This document shows, one piece after another, positions 15,543-24,674 of a DNA stretch of 64,000 nt. Each line of letters begins with the position of its first letter. Position 1 is the first letter of the stretch. Below the pieces are notes generated by a model. The model searched no databases. It worked only from the letters and a program-made list of their open reading frames with translations, and was not told the DNA's origin. Source of the DNA: Hymenobacter actinosclerus (GTDB taxonomy: Bacteria > Bacteroidota > Bacteroidia > Cytophagales > Hymenobacteraceae); assembly GCF_900111515.1 (NCBI RefSeq), contig NZ_FOHS01000001.1, positions 317,419 to 381,418 of the forward strand. Reading direction: 5' to 3'. The translations under genes were made by a program, and so were the position numbers.

Positions 15543-15566
15543 GCAACTGACAACTGACAACTCAAA
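15543..15566 (+). repeat. AACTGAC repeat directly before purF
   Basis: Three AACTGAC-like units ending in CTCAAA touch the ATG of purF. The 24 nt are identical to 10894-10917 in purQ, and a degenerate copy (AACTCGTAACTGACAATTG) lies at 4782-4800 before the pyrD-like gene. Confidence 0.75.
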
Positions 15567-17078
15567 ATGTGCGGAATTGTAGGTTTTTACGGCCCCGAGG
15601 ATGTTGCCCACGACATCGTGTTTGGCCTGACGGCGCTCCAGCACCGGGGGCAGGATGCGGCCGGCATGGCCACCTTCGACGGCAACTTCCACCTGTGCAA
15701 GGGCAACGGACTGATTTCCGACGTGTTCCGGCCCAAGCAGCTCAAGAAGCTCAAGGGCAACATCGGCATCGGCCACGCCCGCTACACCACCCAGGGCTCG
15801 GGCGACGCCGAGCTGGCCCAGCCGTTTACCACCAGCTACCCCTTCGGGCTGGCGATGGTGCACAACGGCAACGTCATCAACTTCCGCTCGGCCGCCAAGC
15901 GCCTGCACGAGAAGTACCACGTGCTGCCCAAAACCAGCAACGACCTGGAGCTGATTATGTACACCTTCGCCTCCGAGCTGCGCCTCAAAAACCTTGATGC
16001 GCTGTCGGTAGTGGATATTTTTGATGCCGTCGAGACCACCCAGGAGCTGGTGAAGGGCGCCTACGCCACCGTCACCATCATTGCCGGCCACGGCATGCTG
16101 GCCTTCACCGACCCGCTGGGCATCCGGCCGCTGGTGCTGGGCCGCCGCCAGACCGAAAATGGCCCGGTGTACGCCTTCGTTTCCGAAAGCACCTGCTTCG
16201 ACTACCTGGGCTTTGAGTTCGTGCAGAACGTGGGGCCGGGGCAGGCCGTGTTTATCGACCAGAACTTCGAGGTGCACTACAAGAACCCGTACAGCCTGCC
16301 TAAGGCCTTCTGCGTGTTCGAGTACATCTACTTCGCCCGCGAAGACTCTACTATCAATGGCCGGCTGGTGGCCCGCGAGCGGGTGCGGCTGGGCAAAATA
16401 CTCGCCCGCAAGGTGATTGAGTCGGGCATCCAGCCCGATATGGTAATTGACGTGCCCTCGTCGGGCTACTTCGCGGCTTCGGGCCTGGCCGAGGCCATTG
16501 GCGTGCCCTACCGCCGGGCGCTGGTGAAAAACAACCACATGGGCCGCTCGTTCATCGTCAGCAGCCAGGCCGGCCGCGAGGACATCGTGCGCAAAAAGCT
16601 CAACCCCATCCGCGAGTTTGTGGAGGGCAAGAAGATTGCCGTAGTCGACGACAGCATCGTGCGCGGCACCACCTCGCGGCGCATCGTGCGGATTCTGCGC
16701 GAGGCGGGCGCGGCCGAGGTGTACTTCATTAGCAGCGCCCCGCCCATTATCGCGCCCTGCATCTACGGCATCGATATGGCCATGAGCACTGAGCTGATTG
16801 CGGCCAACTACACCGAGGAGGAAATCTGCCGCTACATCGAGGCAGACAAGGTTATCTACCAATCAATAGAAGACATACAGGAGCTGTTCGCCGAGGACAA
16901 GGGCCACGGCGGCGGCTGCTTCGCCTGCTTCACCGGCCAGTACCCCACCGGCGACATCACCAAATACCTGGGCCACATCCAGGAGGAGCGCGAAAGCCAC
17001 CGCACCGACCGCAAAAAGGACGCCGGCGGCCTCGTGCCCTCCGTAAGCGCCAAAGCCCCGGCCCCGACGGAACATTAA
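15567..17078 (+). CDS. purF: Amidophosphoribosyltransferase
   Basis: 503 residues; first committed step of purine synthesis (PRPP plus glutamine to phosphoribosylamine). The protein begins MCGIVGFYG, so Cys2 becomes the N-terminal nucleophile without a propeptide. HRGQDAAGM and HARYTTQGSG belong to the Ntn glutaminase; VVDDSIVRGTTSR is the PRPP motif. Four Cys in the contexts AFCVFEYIYF, APCIYGID and GGCFACF match the [4Fe-4S] ligands of the Bacillus-type enzyme, so it probably carries an oxygen-sensitive cluster. The last ~40 residues are a charged tail. Confidence 0.95.
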   Translation: MCGIVGFYGPEDVAHDIVFGLTALQHRGQDAAGMATFDGNFHLCKGNGLISDVFRPKQLKKLKGNIGIGHARYTTQGSGDAELAQPFTTSYPFGLAMVHNGNVINFRSAAKRLHEKYHVLPKTSNDLELIMYTFASELRLKNLDALSVVDIFDAVETTQELVKGAYATVTIIAGHGMLAFTDPLGIRPLVLGRRQTENGPVYAFVSESTCFDYLGFEFVQNVGPGQAVFIDQNFEVHYKNPYSLPKAFCVFEYIYFAREDSTINGRLVARERVRLGKILARKVIESGIQPDMVIDVPSSGYFAASGLAEAIGVPYRRALVKNNHMGRSFIVSSQAGREDIVRKKLNPIREFVEGKKIAVVDDSIVRGTTSRRIVRILREAGAAEVYFISSAPPIIAPCIYGIDMAMSTELIAANYTEEEICRYIEADKVIYQSIEDIQELFAEDKGHGGGCFACFTGQYPTGDITKYLGHIQEERESHRTDRKKDAGGLVPSVSAKAPAPTEH

Positions 17079-17085
17079 TTTTCAT

Positions 17086-17249
17086 GAAGCTAGAAGTCAG
17101 GAGCTAGGAGCTAGAAGCTAGTTCCCCTCCTTGGAAAGGAGGGGTTAGGGGTGGTTGATTCGTTGAACGACCCGTTGGCTTCCAGTCTTAGTAACCGTTC
17201 GACTAGCATCAACCACCCCTAGCCCCTCCTTTCCAAGGAGGGGAACTAG
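17086..17249. repeat. Paired inverted repeats plus GGAGCTA heptamers, purF-purM spacer
   Basis: Arms 17118-17159 and 17208-17249 are complementary at 41 of 42 positions, with a 48-nt spacer. Each arm contains its own hairpin CCCCTCCTT-GGA-AAGGAGGGG. Just upstream, 17086-17120 is built from GAAGCTA/GGAGCTA heptamers. The same element type is found at 29334-29502, and the arm sequence resembles the terminal repeats of the DUF559 element but in the opposite (inside-out) order. Confidence 0.8.
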
Positions 17250-17277
17250 TTTTTTAGCTTTAAATCAGCTTCTTTCA

Positions 17278-18450
17278 ATGTCCTCCTCCCTTAAAGCTAC
17301 TGCCGGCTACTCCATCGAAGAAGGCAACAACGCCTCGCGCAACGCCTACGAGTGGGCCCAGAAAACCTTCGCCACCCGCGCCGGTAAGCCCGGCGAGCCG
17401 GCCCGCGACCTGGCCGGAGGCTTCTCCAACGAAATCCGCTTTGGCAACGAGCGGCTGGGCATCGGCTCCGACGGCATCGGCACCAAAATCGAAGTGGCCG
17501 AGCGCCTCGACCGCTACGACACGCTGGGCTACGACCTGATTGCCATGGTAGCCGACGACCTCATCGTGGCCGGCTTCGTGCCCACCAACCTCTCCAACAT
17601 CATCGACGTGAACACGCTCGACTACACCGTAGTCGATGAGCTCATGCGCGGCCTGCACGATGCGGCCCAGTTCAGCCAGATTGCCGTAACGGGCGGCGAA
17701 ATTGCCGAGCTCGGCAACCGCATCGGCGGCTACCCCGGCGCCCGCATGAATTTCAACTGGTGCTCGACGGCCGTGGGCGTGCTGCACCCCAGCCTGGAGC
17801 GCCCCCTCAGCGGCGCCAACGTGCGCGCCGGGCAGGTGGTGGTGGCGTTGCACTCGCCCTCGTTCCGCTCCAACGGCTACTCGCTGGCCCGCCGTGCCCT
17901 CACCAAGGCCTTCGGCGAAAAGTGGCACGAGGCACCTTACGACGAAGTAAAAAGTCAACGTGAAAAAGTAAAAGCCGAGGGGCAATCTGGCAGTCAGCAC
18001 GAAAAGCTAACGGCTAAAAGCTCTCAGCTAACAGCTGAAAATTGGGGCGAGGTGATGCTGGCGCCTTCGCTCATCTACTCGCCGGGCGTGGCGGCGGTGC
18101 TCGATGCGGGCCTGCCGCTGCACGCGGCCGCCCACATCACCGGCGGCGGCCTGGCCGACAACTTCAAGCGGGTGCTCAAAAACGGGGTGGGCGCCGAACT
18201 GGACAACCTGTTCGAACCGCTGCCGGCCATGCAGCAGCTGGCCGAGCTGGCCGGTATCACGCCCCAGGAAGCCTACCTCTACTGGAACATGGGCAACGGC
18301 ATGCTGCTGGTAACCGACGAAGCCCAGGCCGACGCCGTGGTAGCCAGCCTGCGCGGTAGCGGCTACCGGGCCCAGGTAGCAGGCCGCATCACGGCCGAGC
18401 CGGGCGTAACGCTGCGCGTGGGCGCGGGCGAGCTGCGCTACGAAGGGTAG
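17278..18450 (+). CDS. purM: Phosphoribosylformylglycinamidine cyclo-ligase
   Basis: 390 residues; closes FGAM to AIR. Seen: ERLGIGSDGIGTK, MVADDLIVAGFVP, the GGEIAELG motif, HSPSFRSNGYSLARRAL, and AAHITGGGLADNFKRVL. In Bacteroidota this enzyme has a variable loop between the two halves; here that loop (residues about 224-255, 17947-18042) is translated from repeat sequence (KSQREKVKAEG, EKLTAKSSQLTAE) and the frame is kept. Catalytic parts on both sides are intact. A strong terminator follows, ending the pur run. Confidence 0.92.
   Translation: MSSSLKATAGYSIEEGNNASRNAYEWAQKTFATRAGKPGEPARDLAGGFSNEIRFGNERLGIGSDGIGTKIEVAERLDRYDTLGYDLIAMVADDLIVAGFVPTNLSNIIDVNTLDYTVVDELMRGLHDAAQFSQIAVTGGEIAELGNRIGGYPGARMNFNWCSTAVGVLHPSLERPLSGANVRAGQVVVALHSPSFRSNGYSLARRALTKAFGEKWHEAPYDEVKSQREKVKAEGQSGSQHEKLTAKSSQLTAENWGEVMLAPSLIYSPGVAAVLDAGLPLHAAAHITGGGLADNFKRVLKNGVGAELDNLFEPLPAMQQLAELAGITPQEAYLYWNMGNGMLLVTDEAQADAVVASLRGSGYRAQVAGRITAEPGVTLRVGAGELRYEG
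17947..18042. repeat. Repeat-derived 96-nt insert inside purM
   Basis: The stretch is AT-rich against its surroundings, carries AAAAAGTCAACGTG-like and GCTAAC/GGCTAAA/AGCTGAAA words with about 7-nt period, and is a multiple of three. The words are the same type as intergenic heptanucleotide repeats elsewhere in the window. Confidence 0.6.
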
Positions 18451-18459
18451 CTTCCGCAC

Positions 18460-18523
18460 AAAAAGCGAAGCCCGGTTTCCGCTTCCAGCACTGGCTGGAA
18501 GCGGAAACCGGGCTTCGCTTTTT
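18460..18523. terminator. Bidirectional terminator with 29-bp arms
   Basis: Arms 18460-18488 and 18495-18523 are complementary over their full length around a 6-nt loop; A5 precedes and T6 follows the GC-rich stem. It lies between convergent purM and the META-domain gene. Confidence 0.8.
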
Positions 18524-18542
18524 TGTAAAAAAAATCAGCGGC

Positions 18543-19004
18543 CTAGCGGCTCAGCGTAACGACCGGGGTGGTGCCCTCTAGTAGCGTAAGCGCATTACCA
18601 CTGAGCTGGTAGGTGAGGGTTTGGGAGCCCAGCACGGTCAGCAGGCTGGCCTCGGGGTTGTTGGGCGGGCAGGCCATGCGGGTGGTGGCCATGGGGCCGA
18701 AGGTGATACCCGTGCCGCTGACGGCGTAGGTGCCCATCAGGCGGTTGCAGCCCGTGGTGCCGGCTACCTTGTTGGTGGCCGCATCGAAGCTGATCGACGC
18801 CTCGGTGGCAGCCTCAGCGGGCAGGGCTGCGCCGTTGAGCGTTAGGATGCGCCACTCGCCGGCCAGCGCGGCCGCATCGGGCGTGGTGGTGGTAGCGGAG
18901 GCGGCGGGGTTACCGGTGGCGTCGGCCATTGGCTCGGTGGTTTTGGCGGTGCAGCTGGCTAGGGCTAGCGTAGCGAGGGCAGCATAAAAGGAGGCGCGAA
19001 ACAT
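18543..19004 (-). CDS. META-domain lipoprotein (HslJ-like)
   Basis: 153 residues from ATG at 19004, giving MFRASFYAALATLALASC with a lipobox (LASC). The mature part is one META domain: LAGEWRILTLNG, GTTGCNRLMGTYAVSG, ITFGPMATTRMACP, and LLTVLGSQTLTYQLSGNALTLL. Family members such as HslJ are outer-membrane or periplasmic proteins linked to heat and antibiotic stress, with no known enzymatic activity. Longer starts upstream add hydrophobic residues without sense. Confidence 0.82.
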   Translation of the reverse strand: MFRASFYAALATLALASCTAKTTEPMADATGNPAASATTTTPDAAALAGEWRILTLNGAALPAEAATEASISFDAATNKVAGTTGCNRLMGTYAVSGTGITFGPMATTRMACPPNNPEASLLTVLGSQTLTYQLSGNALTLLEGTTPVVTLSR

Positions 19005-19078
19005 ACGGCAGAAAGTGAAAGGGAGGAGAAGAAGCAGAAGAAGCCGGGCCACCCAGGTGGGCAAGGCGGGCCGGAAAC

Positions 19079-19681
19079 TTACATTTTCTGGACCGGAAAC
19101 TCATCCAGAATTTCCTTGGCGGCGCGGCTGAACTCGCTACCCAGGCGGGCGGGGTCGTTTACGGCATCTACTAACGAGCCGCGCCAAACCAGGTTGTTGG
19201 TGCGGGCATCGATGAAGTCCAGAATCATGGTGCCCTGCTGGTAGGTTTGCGTGCGGTAGCTGGTGCGGTAGCGGGGCGAGCTGTACCAGTAACCGTAGTT
19301 GATGGGCAGGTAGCCGCCGCGGTACGACACGGCGTAGGGATAGGCGTAGCCCACGGGCTGCGGAGTGGCCACCGTCCGCTCGGCCTCATCAATGTACAGA
19401 TGATAGGTCAGGTAAAAATCGGGGTTGGCGCTGCTGGCCGCCTGGCGGATGCCGCGCTTGGCCAGTTCCGCGCTGATGGCCTGCTGAATCTGGGCGTCGT
19501 TGAGGCTGCTCTGGTAAATCGGGTTCTGCGAGTCAGCCGATTTTACGTCGGTTTTGGCCCAGTCGTAGGTTTTGTACTGGCTGAAGTCGGTGCCGGGCTT
19601 TTGCTGCACCGTTACGCCGGGCGAGCAGCCGGCTACCAGCACCATCAGGGCGAAAAGCAGGGGCAAGAGGAAAGTTTTCAT
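19079..19681 (-). CDS. DUF4136 lipoprotein
   Basis: 200 residues. Signal MKTFLLPLLFALMVLVAGC with lipobox VAGC. The body fits DUF4136: DFSQYKTYDWAKT near residue 32, AISAELAKRGIR, NPDFYLTYHLY, then a Tyr/Gly-rich loop, GTMILDFIDARTNNLVWRGS and a C-terminal AAKEILDEFP. Probably periplasmic, anchored to a membrane; function unknown. It lies 74 nt upstream of the META gene in the same direction and may be cotranscribed. Confidence 0.82.
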   Translation of the reverse strand: MKTFLLPLLFALMVLVAGCSPGVTVQQKPGTDFSQYKTYDWAKTDVKSADSQNPIYQSSLNDAQIQQAISAELAKRGIRQAASSANPDFYLTYHLYIDEAERTVATPQPVGYAYPYAVSYRGGYLPINYGYWYSSPRYRTSYRTQTYQQGTMILDFIDARTNNLVWRGSLVDAVNDPARLGSEFSRAAKEILDEFPVQKM

Positions 19682-19875
19682 GAGATTTAGTCGTTTAGTA
19701 ATAAGGATGATATATCGGTTTTACTCCTTCGTGAGCAGGCGGGTTATGCGTTTCGTCCGGCCGCTCCCCACTTCGGGGCTGCTACCGGGGGCGGGTGAGC
19801 TGATTTCTGGCACGAAATAGGCGGCTTCCGGGGGCCCGCGCCTGTTGCGCAGGGCTTATGCTTATAGCGCTGGTT

Positions 19876-20589
19876 ATGCATCCTTTCCTTCGTTCCTGGC
19901 TGCTGGCCGCCCTGCTACTGCCGGCCGCCTGCGCGCCCCAGCAATACGCCGGCCGCACCCTCAACGCGCCCGCCCTGAGCGCCCACCGCACGGTGGCCGT
20001 GCTGCCCTTCGAAGTCAGCCAGGACCGGGTGCGGCTGCGCGACATTCGCTACGGCGGCGCCGACACTACGGCGGCCACCCAGCGGCGCATTGTGGGCGAG
20101 TGGACCGATGCCCAGAAGCGCGAAGGCAAGGTCGTGGCCTACCAGCTCCAGCAGCAGCTGCTCACCCAGCTTCAGGCCCGGCCGCCGGCCGCCGGCTACT
20201 CGGTGAAGTTCCAGCCCGTGGCCGAAACCAACCGCCGGCTCCAGTACGCTGGCATCAGCTACGAGCAGCTGCCCGGGCAGTCGATGAGCGAGCTGCAACG
20301 CATTCTGGGCGTCGATGCCCTGCTCTCGGGCCAGACCGACCTCTACCAGCCGCTGCCGGCCGGCCTGGGGCTGGCGGCCAAGGTGCTGCTCAACGAGCCC
20401 CTGGTGGGCCCCTCGGTTATTCCCTCCAGCCAGTCAACCACCAACCTCACCCTGCACGACTGCCGCACGGGCGAGCTGGTGTGGCGCTTCGATTTTGCCG
20501 GTACCGGCCAGGGCGCCCTGCGGCCCGACCGCCTGGCCGAGCGCCTGGTGAAAGCCGCCGCCCCGGTTTTTCCCTACCGCAACAAGTAA
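19876..20589 (+). CDS. Putative lipoprotein, CsgG/TolB-like N-terminal pattern
   Basis: 237 residues from ATG 19876; MHPFLRSWLLAALLLPAAC gives a lipobox (PAAC). The phrase HRTVAVLPFEVSQDRVR and later ILGVDALLSGQTDLYQPL recall the beta-strand/helix layout of CsgG- and DUF799-type lipoproteins that assemble envelope complexes, but I cannot fix the family. The C-terminal part (LTLHDCRTGELVWRFDFAGTG) is a typical strand pair of these proteins. Divergent from the DUF4136 gene. Confidence 0.7.
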   Translation: MHPFLRSWLLAALLLPAACAPQQYAGRTLNAPALSAHRTVAVLPFEVSQDRVRLRDIRYGGADTTAATQRRIVGEWTDAQKREGKVVAYQLQQQLLTQLQARPPAAGYSVKFQPVAETNRRLQYAGISYEQLPGQSMSELQRILGVDALLSGQTDLYQPLPAGLGLAAKVLLNEPLVGPSVIPSSQSTTNLTLHDCRTGELVWRFDFAGTGQGALRPDRLAERLVKAAAPVFPYRNK

Positions 20590-20637
20590 GCCCAGGCACT
20601 TCTGCCTCCTGCCGGTTCTGAACAGCTTCCACCTAAT

Positions 20638-20681
20638 AAGCACCGCCCCTGGTGCCGCTACGGACGCCAGGGGCGGTGCTT
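20638..20681. terminator. Bidirectional terminator
   Basis: 15-bp perfect stem starting AAGCACCGCCCCTGG with a 14-nt loop, followed by TTTT on the plus side, between two convergent genes. Confidence 0.75.
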
Positions 20682-20721
20682 TTAGGTGCTATAGCGTTGC
20701 CGAACGCGGGCGGCAGTCTGG

Positions 20722-21423
20722 TTAGCAGATGCCGCCGTCGAGGCCGCAGGCGGCACCCTCGGGGCCGGCTACCTGCTCGTGGCGGGGCTGGGTTTCACTC
20801 CAGGCTTTCTCCAGCACTTCGGCAAACAGCTCGGCCGGCTGGGCGCCCGATACGGCGTACTTATCGGCAAACACGAAGTAAGGCACGCCCCGTACGCCGA
20901 TCTGCCGGGCCTCGTACTCGTCGCGGCGCACTTCCGGCTCGAACTCATCTGAGGCCAGCAACGCCGAAACCTCTTCGGCGGGCAGCTCCAGCTCGGCCCC
21001 GAGGCGGGCGAGTACGGCGTGGTCGTTGATGTCGAGGCCCTCTTCGAGGTAGGCTTTGAACAGGCGCTCCTTGGCGGCATCCTGGCGGCCGTGGCGGGCG
21101 GCCAGGTGCACGAGGCGGTGGGCGTCGAGCGAGTTGGTAGGCACCAGCTTATCGAAGTCGAAGGCCAGGCCTTCCAGGGCGGCCGTTTGGGCCATATTGG
21201 CGCTCATCTGGCGGGCCCACTCCTCGGTGTTGCCGTATTTGCGGGCCAGGCGCACGTACTGGTTTTCGCCGGGCGTCGGGTCGGCGTTGGGGTCGAGCTC
21301 GAAGCTGCGCCACTCCACCTGCACATCGTCGGCGTGGGCAAAGCCGGCCAGTGCCGTTTCGAGACGGCGCTTACCGATGTAGCAGAAGGGGCAAAGAATG
21401 TCGGACCAGATTTCGATTTTCAT
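20722..21423 (-). CDS. DsbA-family oxidoreductase, FrnE type
   Basis: 233 residues, ATG at 21423. Thioredoxin-like fold with an inserted helical domain. The active site is SDILCPFCYIGKRRLE (CPFC) close to the N-terminus; the cis-Pro loop is GVRGVPYFVFADKYAVSGAQ near residue 170. FrnE proteins are cytoplasmic disulfide isomerase or reductase enzymes linked to polyketide synthesis or stress resistance. No signal peptide is seen, consistent with the family. The tail ends CGLDGGIC, an extra Cys pair near the C-terminus. Confidence 0.88.
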   Translation of the reverse strand: MKIEIWSDILCPFCYIGKRRLETALAGFAHADDVQVEWRSFELDPNADPTPGENQYVRLARKYGNTEEWARQMSANMAQTAALEGLAFDFDKLVPTNSLDAHRLVHLAARHGRQDAAKERLFKAYLEEGLDINDHAVLARLGAELELPAEEVSALLASDEFEPEVRRDEYEARQIGVRGVPYFVFADKYAVSGAQPAELFAEVLEKAWSETQPRHEQVAGPEGAACGLDGGIC

Positions 21424-21524
21424 GGCAGTGGAAAAGTAATAACGCAAGAATCAGCTATAAGCCAGCCGGACCCCAAAAGGTTTATACGCGGCCCTCTGCC
21501 GGCCATGTCGCGGCCATTACCAGG

Positions 21525-22016
21525 CTACTTTTTGAGCAGCTGGATACTAACCACCTGGCCCGCCTCACGAACCAGGAACTTGCAGTCGTCGAAGGCCGGC
21601 GGGGCCAGGCGGGGGCGCACGTTGTTGGAGAAGGCGAAGGGCTCGGTGGGAATGCCGAGCATATTTTTATCCACCTTATCGTTGTTGTTCAAATCCTGGG
21701 TGATGGCCACGGCCCACTCGCCGGGCGGCAACTGCACCGGCAGGCGCACCTGGCGCTGGCCCCCGGGCTTCACTACCCGCATAAATGCGTAGCCCTTGGG
21801 CACCAGAAACGTTTCGCGCACATTGTAGAAGTACAGCTTCACGGCCGAACTCTCCGAAGCCAGCGCCGACACTACCACCGTAACCGCAAGGTTGTTTTCC
21901 GACGGTACGCGGGCCCGATCCACATCTGCAAAAGCAGCCGGCCGCGTGGCAGGAGCGGCCGCTAAGGGCTGCGGGGCGGTGTAAAGCAGGCTCAGGAGCG
22001 GAAACAGCAGGTGCAT
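21525..22016 (-). CDS. DUF2141 secreted protein
   Basis: 163 residues with a signal peptide (MHLLFPLLSLLYTAPQPLAAA). The mature part matches DUF2141, a small beta-sandwich protein family: LPPGEWAVAITQDLNNNDKVDKN, LGIPTEPFAFSNN, and a last strand PAFDDCKFLV...VVSIQLL. The Asp/Asn-rich loop could bind a metal such as calcium. Function unknown; periplasmic or surface. Confidence 0.82.
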   Translation of the reverse strand: MHLLFPLLSLLYTAPQPLAAAPATRPAAFADVDRARVPSENNLAVTVVVSALASESSAVKLYFYNVRETFLVPKGYAFMRVVKPGGQRQVRLPVQLPPGEWAVAITQDLNNNDKVDKNMLGIPTEPFAFSNNVRPRLAPPAFDDCKFLVREAGQVVSIQLLKK

Positions 22017-22097
22017 AGAGAAGCGGATAGGAGGGAAGGTGTCAGTTGTCCGGCCCTAACAACCTGCCCGCCAAAAACATTCGTCCCGCAAGGAACC

Positions 22098-24674
22098 TCA
22101 GGGCTGGCCGGCTACTGTGAGTAGCGCCTCGGCCGTAGCCGGCTGGCCGGCCAGGCTCACACCCTCGATGGAAGCGCGGAAGGCGCCGGCCTGGTCGGCG
22201 GCGTAAAAACTGATGCGGGCGCGGCCCGAGGCGGGCACCGTCAGGCGGGGCTGCCAGTAGAGCGTAGTGGCGCGCGGGTCGGGCTTGTCTGCCTTACGGC
22301 CGGCATCATAGTGCGGGGCATAGAACTCGCGGGCCCGGTAGTAAGCCGGCAGCTGGCGCACGGCTACCCCGGCGGCGGGCACATCGGAGTAGTCGCCGGA
22401 GCCGCGTTTGGTATACACGGCAATTACGCCATTGGCCCCGCGCACGCCATACATAGCAGCCCCGGCATATTTAAGGACCTCTATTCGCTCAATTTCTGAC
22501 ACCGGAATGCTCAGCAGTGCTTCGCCATCGGGCAGTTCCAGCCCGTTGAGCAGATACAGCGGCTGCCTTTTGCCCGTAATAGTGGACATGCCCCTGACGA
22601 CCACGTTGTACGTAGTACCGTTATTGAGTACTCCCACCCCAGGCAGACGCCCCTGCATGAGTTCAAAAACATTGCGGTAGCCATTGGCGCCCGGTATGTC
22701 GCTGGTGCGCAATACCGAGGTGGTCAGTCCTTTATGCAGTGAAAAGGGTTCATCGTCGGGGTTCTTGCCCGTAATGTCCACGTTGCGTAGCACGATGCCA
22801 CTGGTGGAATCGGGGCGGTATATGCGTTCCAGCTGCTGCTGGCGGCTGCTGCGGGCCCCGTAGGCCACCACCGGCGGCGAGGCCAGCACCGCGGGCGACA
22901 ACGGAGTCGGCGGGTGCCAGCTGGCCGGGGCCGGGCGGGGCCACCACTCGTTGAGTTGCAGCAGCACGTTGCTGCTGCCCTTGGGCGTGCGGGCCTGCAA
23001 CAGCACCCTGGTCGAGTCGAGGCCCGGAAAACCCACGAACAGGAAGTTGGCGTTGGCATCGGCCTGGCTTATAAGAATATCTTTCCGCTGATCTTTCTTT
23101 TCACCTTTCTGCTGGTCCAGAAACAGGGTCAGCTCGCCGTTGGGCACGGGCTTGTCGCTGCCGCGCACCAGCCGGCCGCCGAGCGTGAGCGTGCGCTCGA
23201 GCGGAAAGCGGTAGCCGGCCGCCACTGCACCCGGCTCGCCCAGCACCTGCTGCCAAACAAACCGGCTCCAGCCCTGGGTGAGCAGCAAATCGTCGAGGGC
23301 GCGCTGGCGGGCGGGTGTGCCGGGCTGGAAGTAAAAGGCCGGGTTCTCCACGTAACCGCTCAGCTCCGAAGTCAGCAGCAGATGGGCCCGTACGTTGGTC
23401 AGGTCGCCGGCTTCGGTGGGCAGCCCGTTTATGCCGGCCACGGCTACCGAGAGCTCCGCCGGGGCGGGGCGGCCATCGGCCGTGCTCACCACAACCTCCA
23501 GGCTAACCCGCTCGCGGGGGGCATACGTGGCCTTGTCGGGGCGGAGGTGCACTTGCAGGGGCTTGGTTTCGGCCACGAACACCAAGCGCTCGGCCTGGGC
23601 CATGTTGGTGCCGTCGAACAGGGTAATGTGCAGCAGCCCCGCCGGGGCGTTGGTCGTGGCAATGTTGGCCTGGAACGTTTGGCCGGGGCTTATCTGGCCC
23701 TGGCCCGCATACACGGGCCGGCCCCGCACGTGGGCCAGCAGTTGCAGGGGCGCGGGGGCGGCCGGGGCCCCGGCCGGAGGCTGGTAGCGCACAAACACCC
23801 GGAACTCGTTGCCCACTTCGCGCACATTCAGCACCCAGCCGCTTGCTTTAACAGCTGGCAACGGATACGTGCCCGTCGAGCCGTCGGGCAGCGTCACGCG
23901 GGCTTCGTATTCCTGCCCGGCCTGGGGCGTAAAGCCAAACGAGCTCATGCCCAGCACCGGCGTCTGGAAACGGGCTACTTCCTGCTTGTTGCCATCCATT
24001 ACGACACCGGCTAGCGCCAGGCCGCGGCCGCTGGCTTCTACGGCCTTCACGCCCACTGTGGTTTGCAGGCCGGCCACGTAGTCGCCGCCTTCGGGAAAGA
24101 ACTGCACGTCGGGTTTGGTGGCGGCAATGAGGGCGCGGCTGGCCTGGCGGGCCAGCTGGGCCTGGCGTAGGGCCGACGGCTCGGTGCTGGTGCTGACCGG
24201 GGCTGAGGCCTGCCAGACGGGCACCCGGCGCGTGAAGAACAGCCCTCCGCCGGCATTGCGCATCCAGCTGGTGTAGGCCCGCACAGTGTACACGCCCGAA
24301 CTCAGCGTATCGGGCAGAATGATGTCGCCGGCCACCTGCCCATCGGTCAGGGCCAGGGTGCGCTTGAAGAGTATCCGCCGGTCGGGGGCCACCAGGTCGA
24401 CGTAGAGCACCTTGCTCAGCGAGTCGGGCTGATGGGCGTGCGAATCGAGTAGGTAAGCCTTGAACCACATGGTTTCGCCGGCCGCGTAAGCATCCTGGTC
24501 CAGGTGCAGGTAGCTGACTTCGGGCTGGGCGCTGCGGTAAAAATCAGCCAGGCGGCGGGCCAGCAGGGTTGGGTCGGGCAGGGGCCGAAAGCCGCTGGCT
24601 GTTAGCCCGGCAGCCAGCGCGGCCACCAGCAGGCCAGCTACGCCCACGGCGCGGCGTAAGTAACTATCAATCAT
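22098..24674 (-). CDS. MG2-type / TonB plug-domain protein without a barrel
   Basis: 858 residues from ATG 24674, with an N-terminal hydrophobic segment (MIDSYLRRAVGVAGLLVAALAAG). Residues about 50-150 look like a macroglobulin MG2 domain (YLHLDQDAYAAGETMWFKAYLLD, SGVYTVRAYTSWMRN), followed by several beta-sandwich regions and a repeated LQVHLRPDKATYAPRERVSLEV segment. Near residues 640-770 there is a TonB-dependent receptor plug (NVFELMQGRLPGV, VVVRGMSTITG, QPLYLLNGLE, IERIEVLKY, YGVRGANGVIAVYTKRG). No outer-membrane barrel follows. Such proteins occur widely in Bacteroidota and probably work in the periplasm with TonB partners. Confidence 0.8.
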   Translation of the reverse strand: MIDSYLRRAVGVAGLLVAALAAGLTASGFRPLPDPTLLARRLADFYRSAQPEVSYLHLDQDAYAAGETMWFKAYLLDSHAHQPDSLSKVLYVDLVAPDRRILFKRTLALTDGQVAGDIILPDTLSSGVYTVRAYTSWMRNAGGGLFFTRRVPVWQASAPVSTSTEPSALRQAQLARQASRALIAATKPDVQFFPEGGDYVAGLQTTVGVKAVEASGRGLALAGVVMDGNKQEVARFQTPVLGMSSFGFTPQAGQEYEARVTLPDGSTGTYPLPAVKASGWVLNVREVGNEFRVFVRYQPPAGAPAAPAPLQLLAHVRGRPVYAGQGQISPGQTFQANIATTNAPAGLLHITLFDGTNMAQAERLVFVAETKPLQVHLRPDKATYAPRERVSLEVVVSTADGRPAPAELSVAVAGINGLPTEAGDLTNVRAHLLLTSELSGYVENPAFYFQPGTPARQRALDDLLLTQGWSRFVWQQVLGEPGAVAAGYRFPLERTLTLGGRLVRGSDKPVPNGELTLFLDQQKGEKKDQRKDILISQADANANFLFVGFPGLDSTRVLLQARTPKGSSNVLLQLNEWWPRPAPASWHPPTPLSPAVLASPPVVAYGARSSRQQQLERIYRPDSTSGIVLRNVDITGKNPDDEPFSLHKGLTTSVLRTSDIPGANGYRNVFELMQGRLPGVGVLNNGTTYNVVVRGMSTITGKRQPLYLLNGLELPDGEALLSIPVSEIERIEVLKYAGAAMYGVRGANGVIAVYTKRGSGDYSDVPAAGVAVRQLPAYYRAREFYAPHYDAGRKADKPDPRATTLYWQPRLTVPASGRARISFYAADQAGAFRASIEGVSLAGQPATAEALLTVAGQP

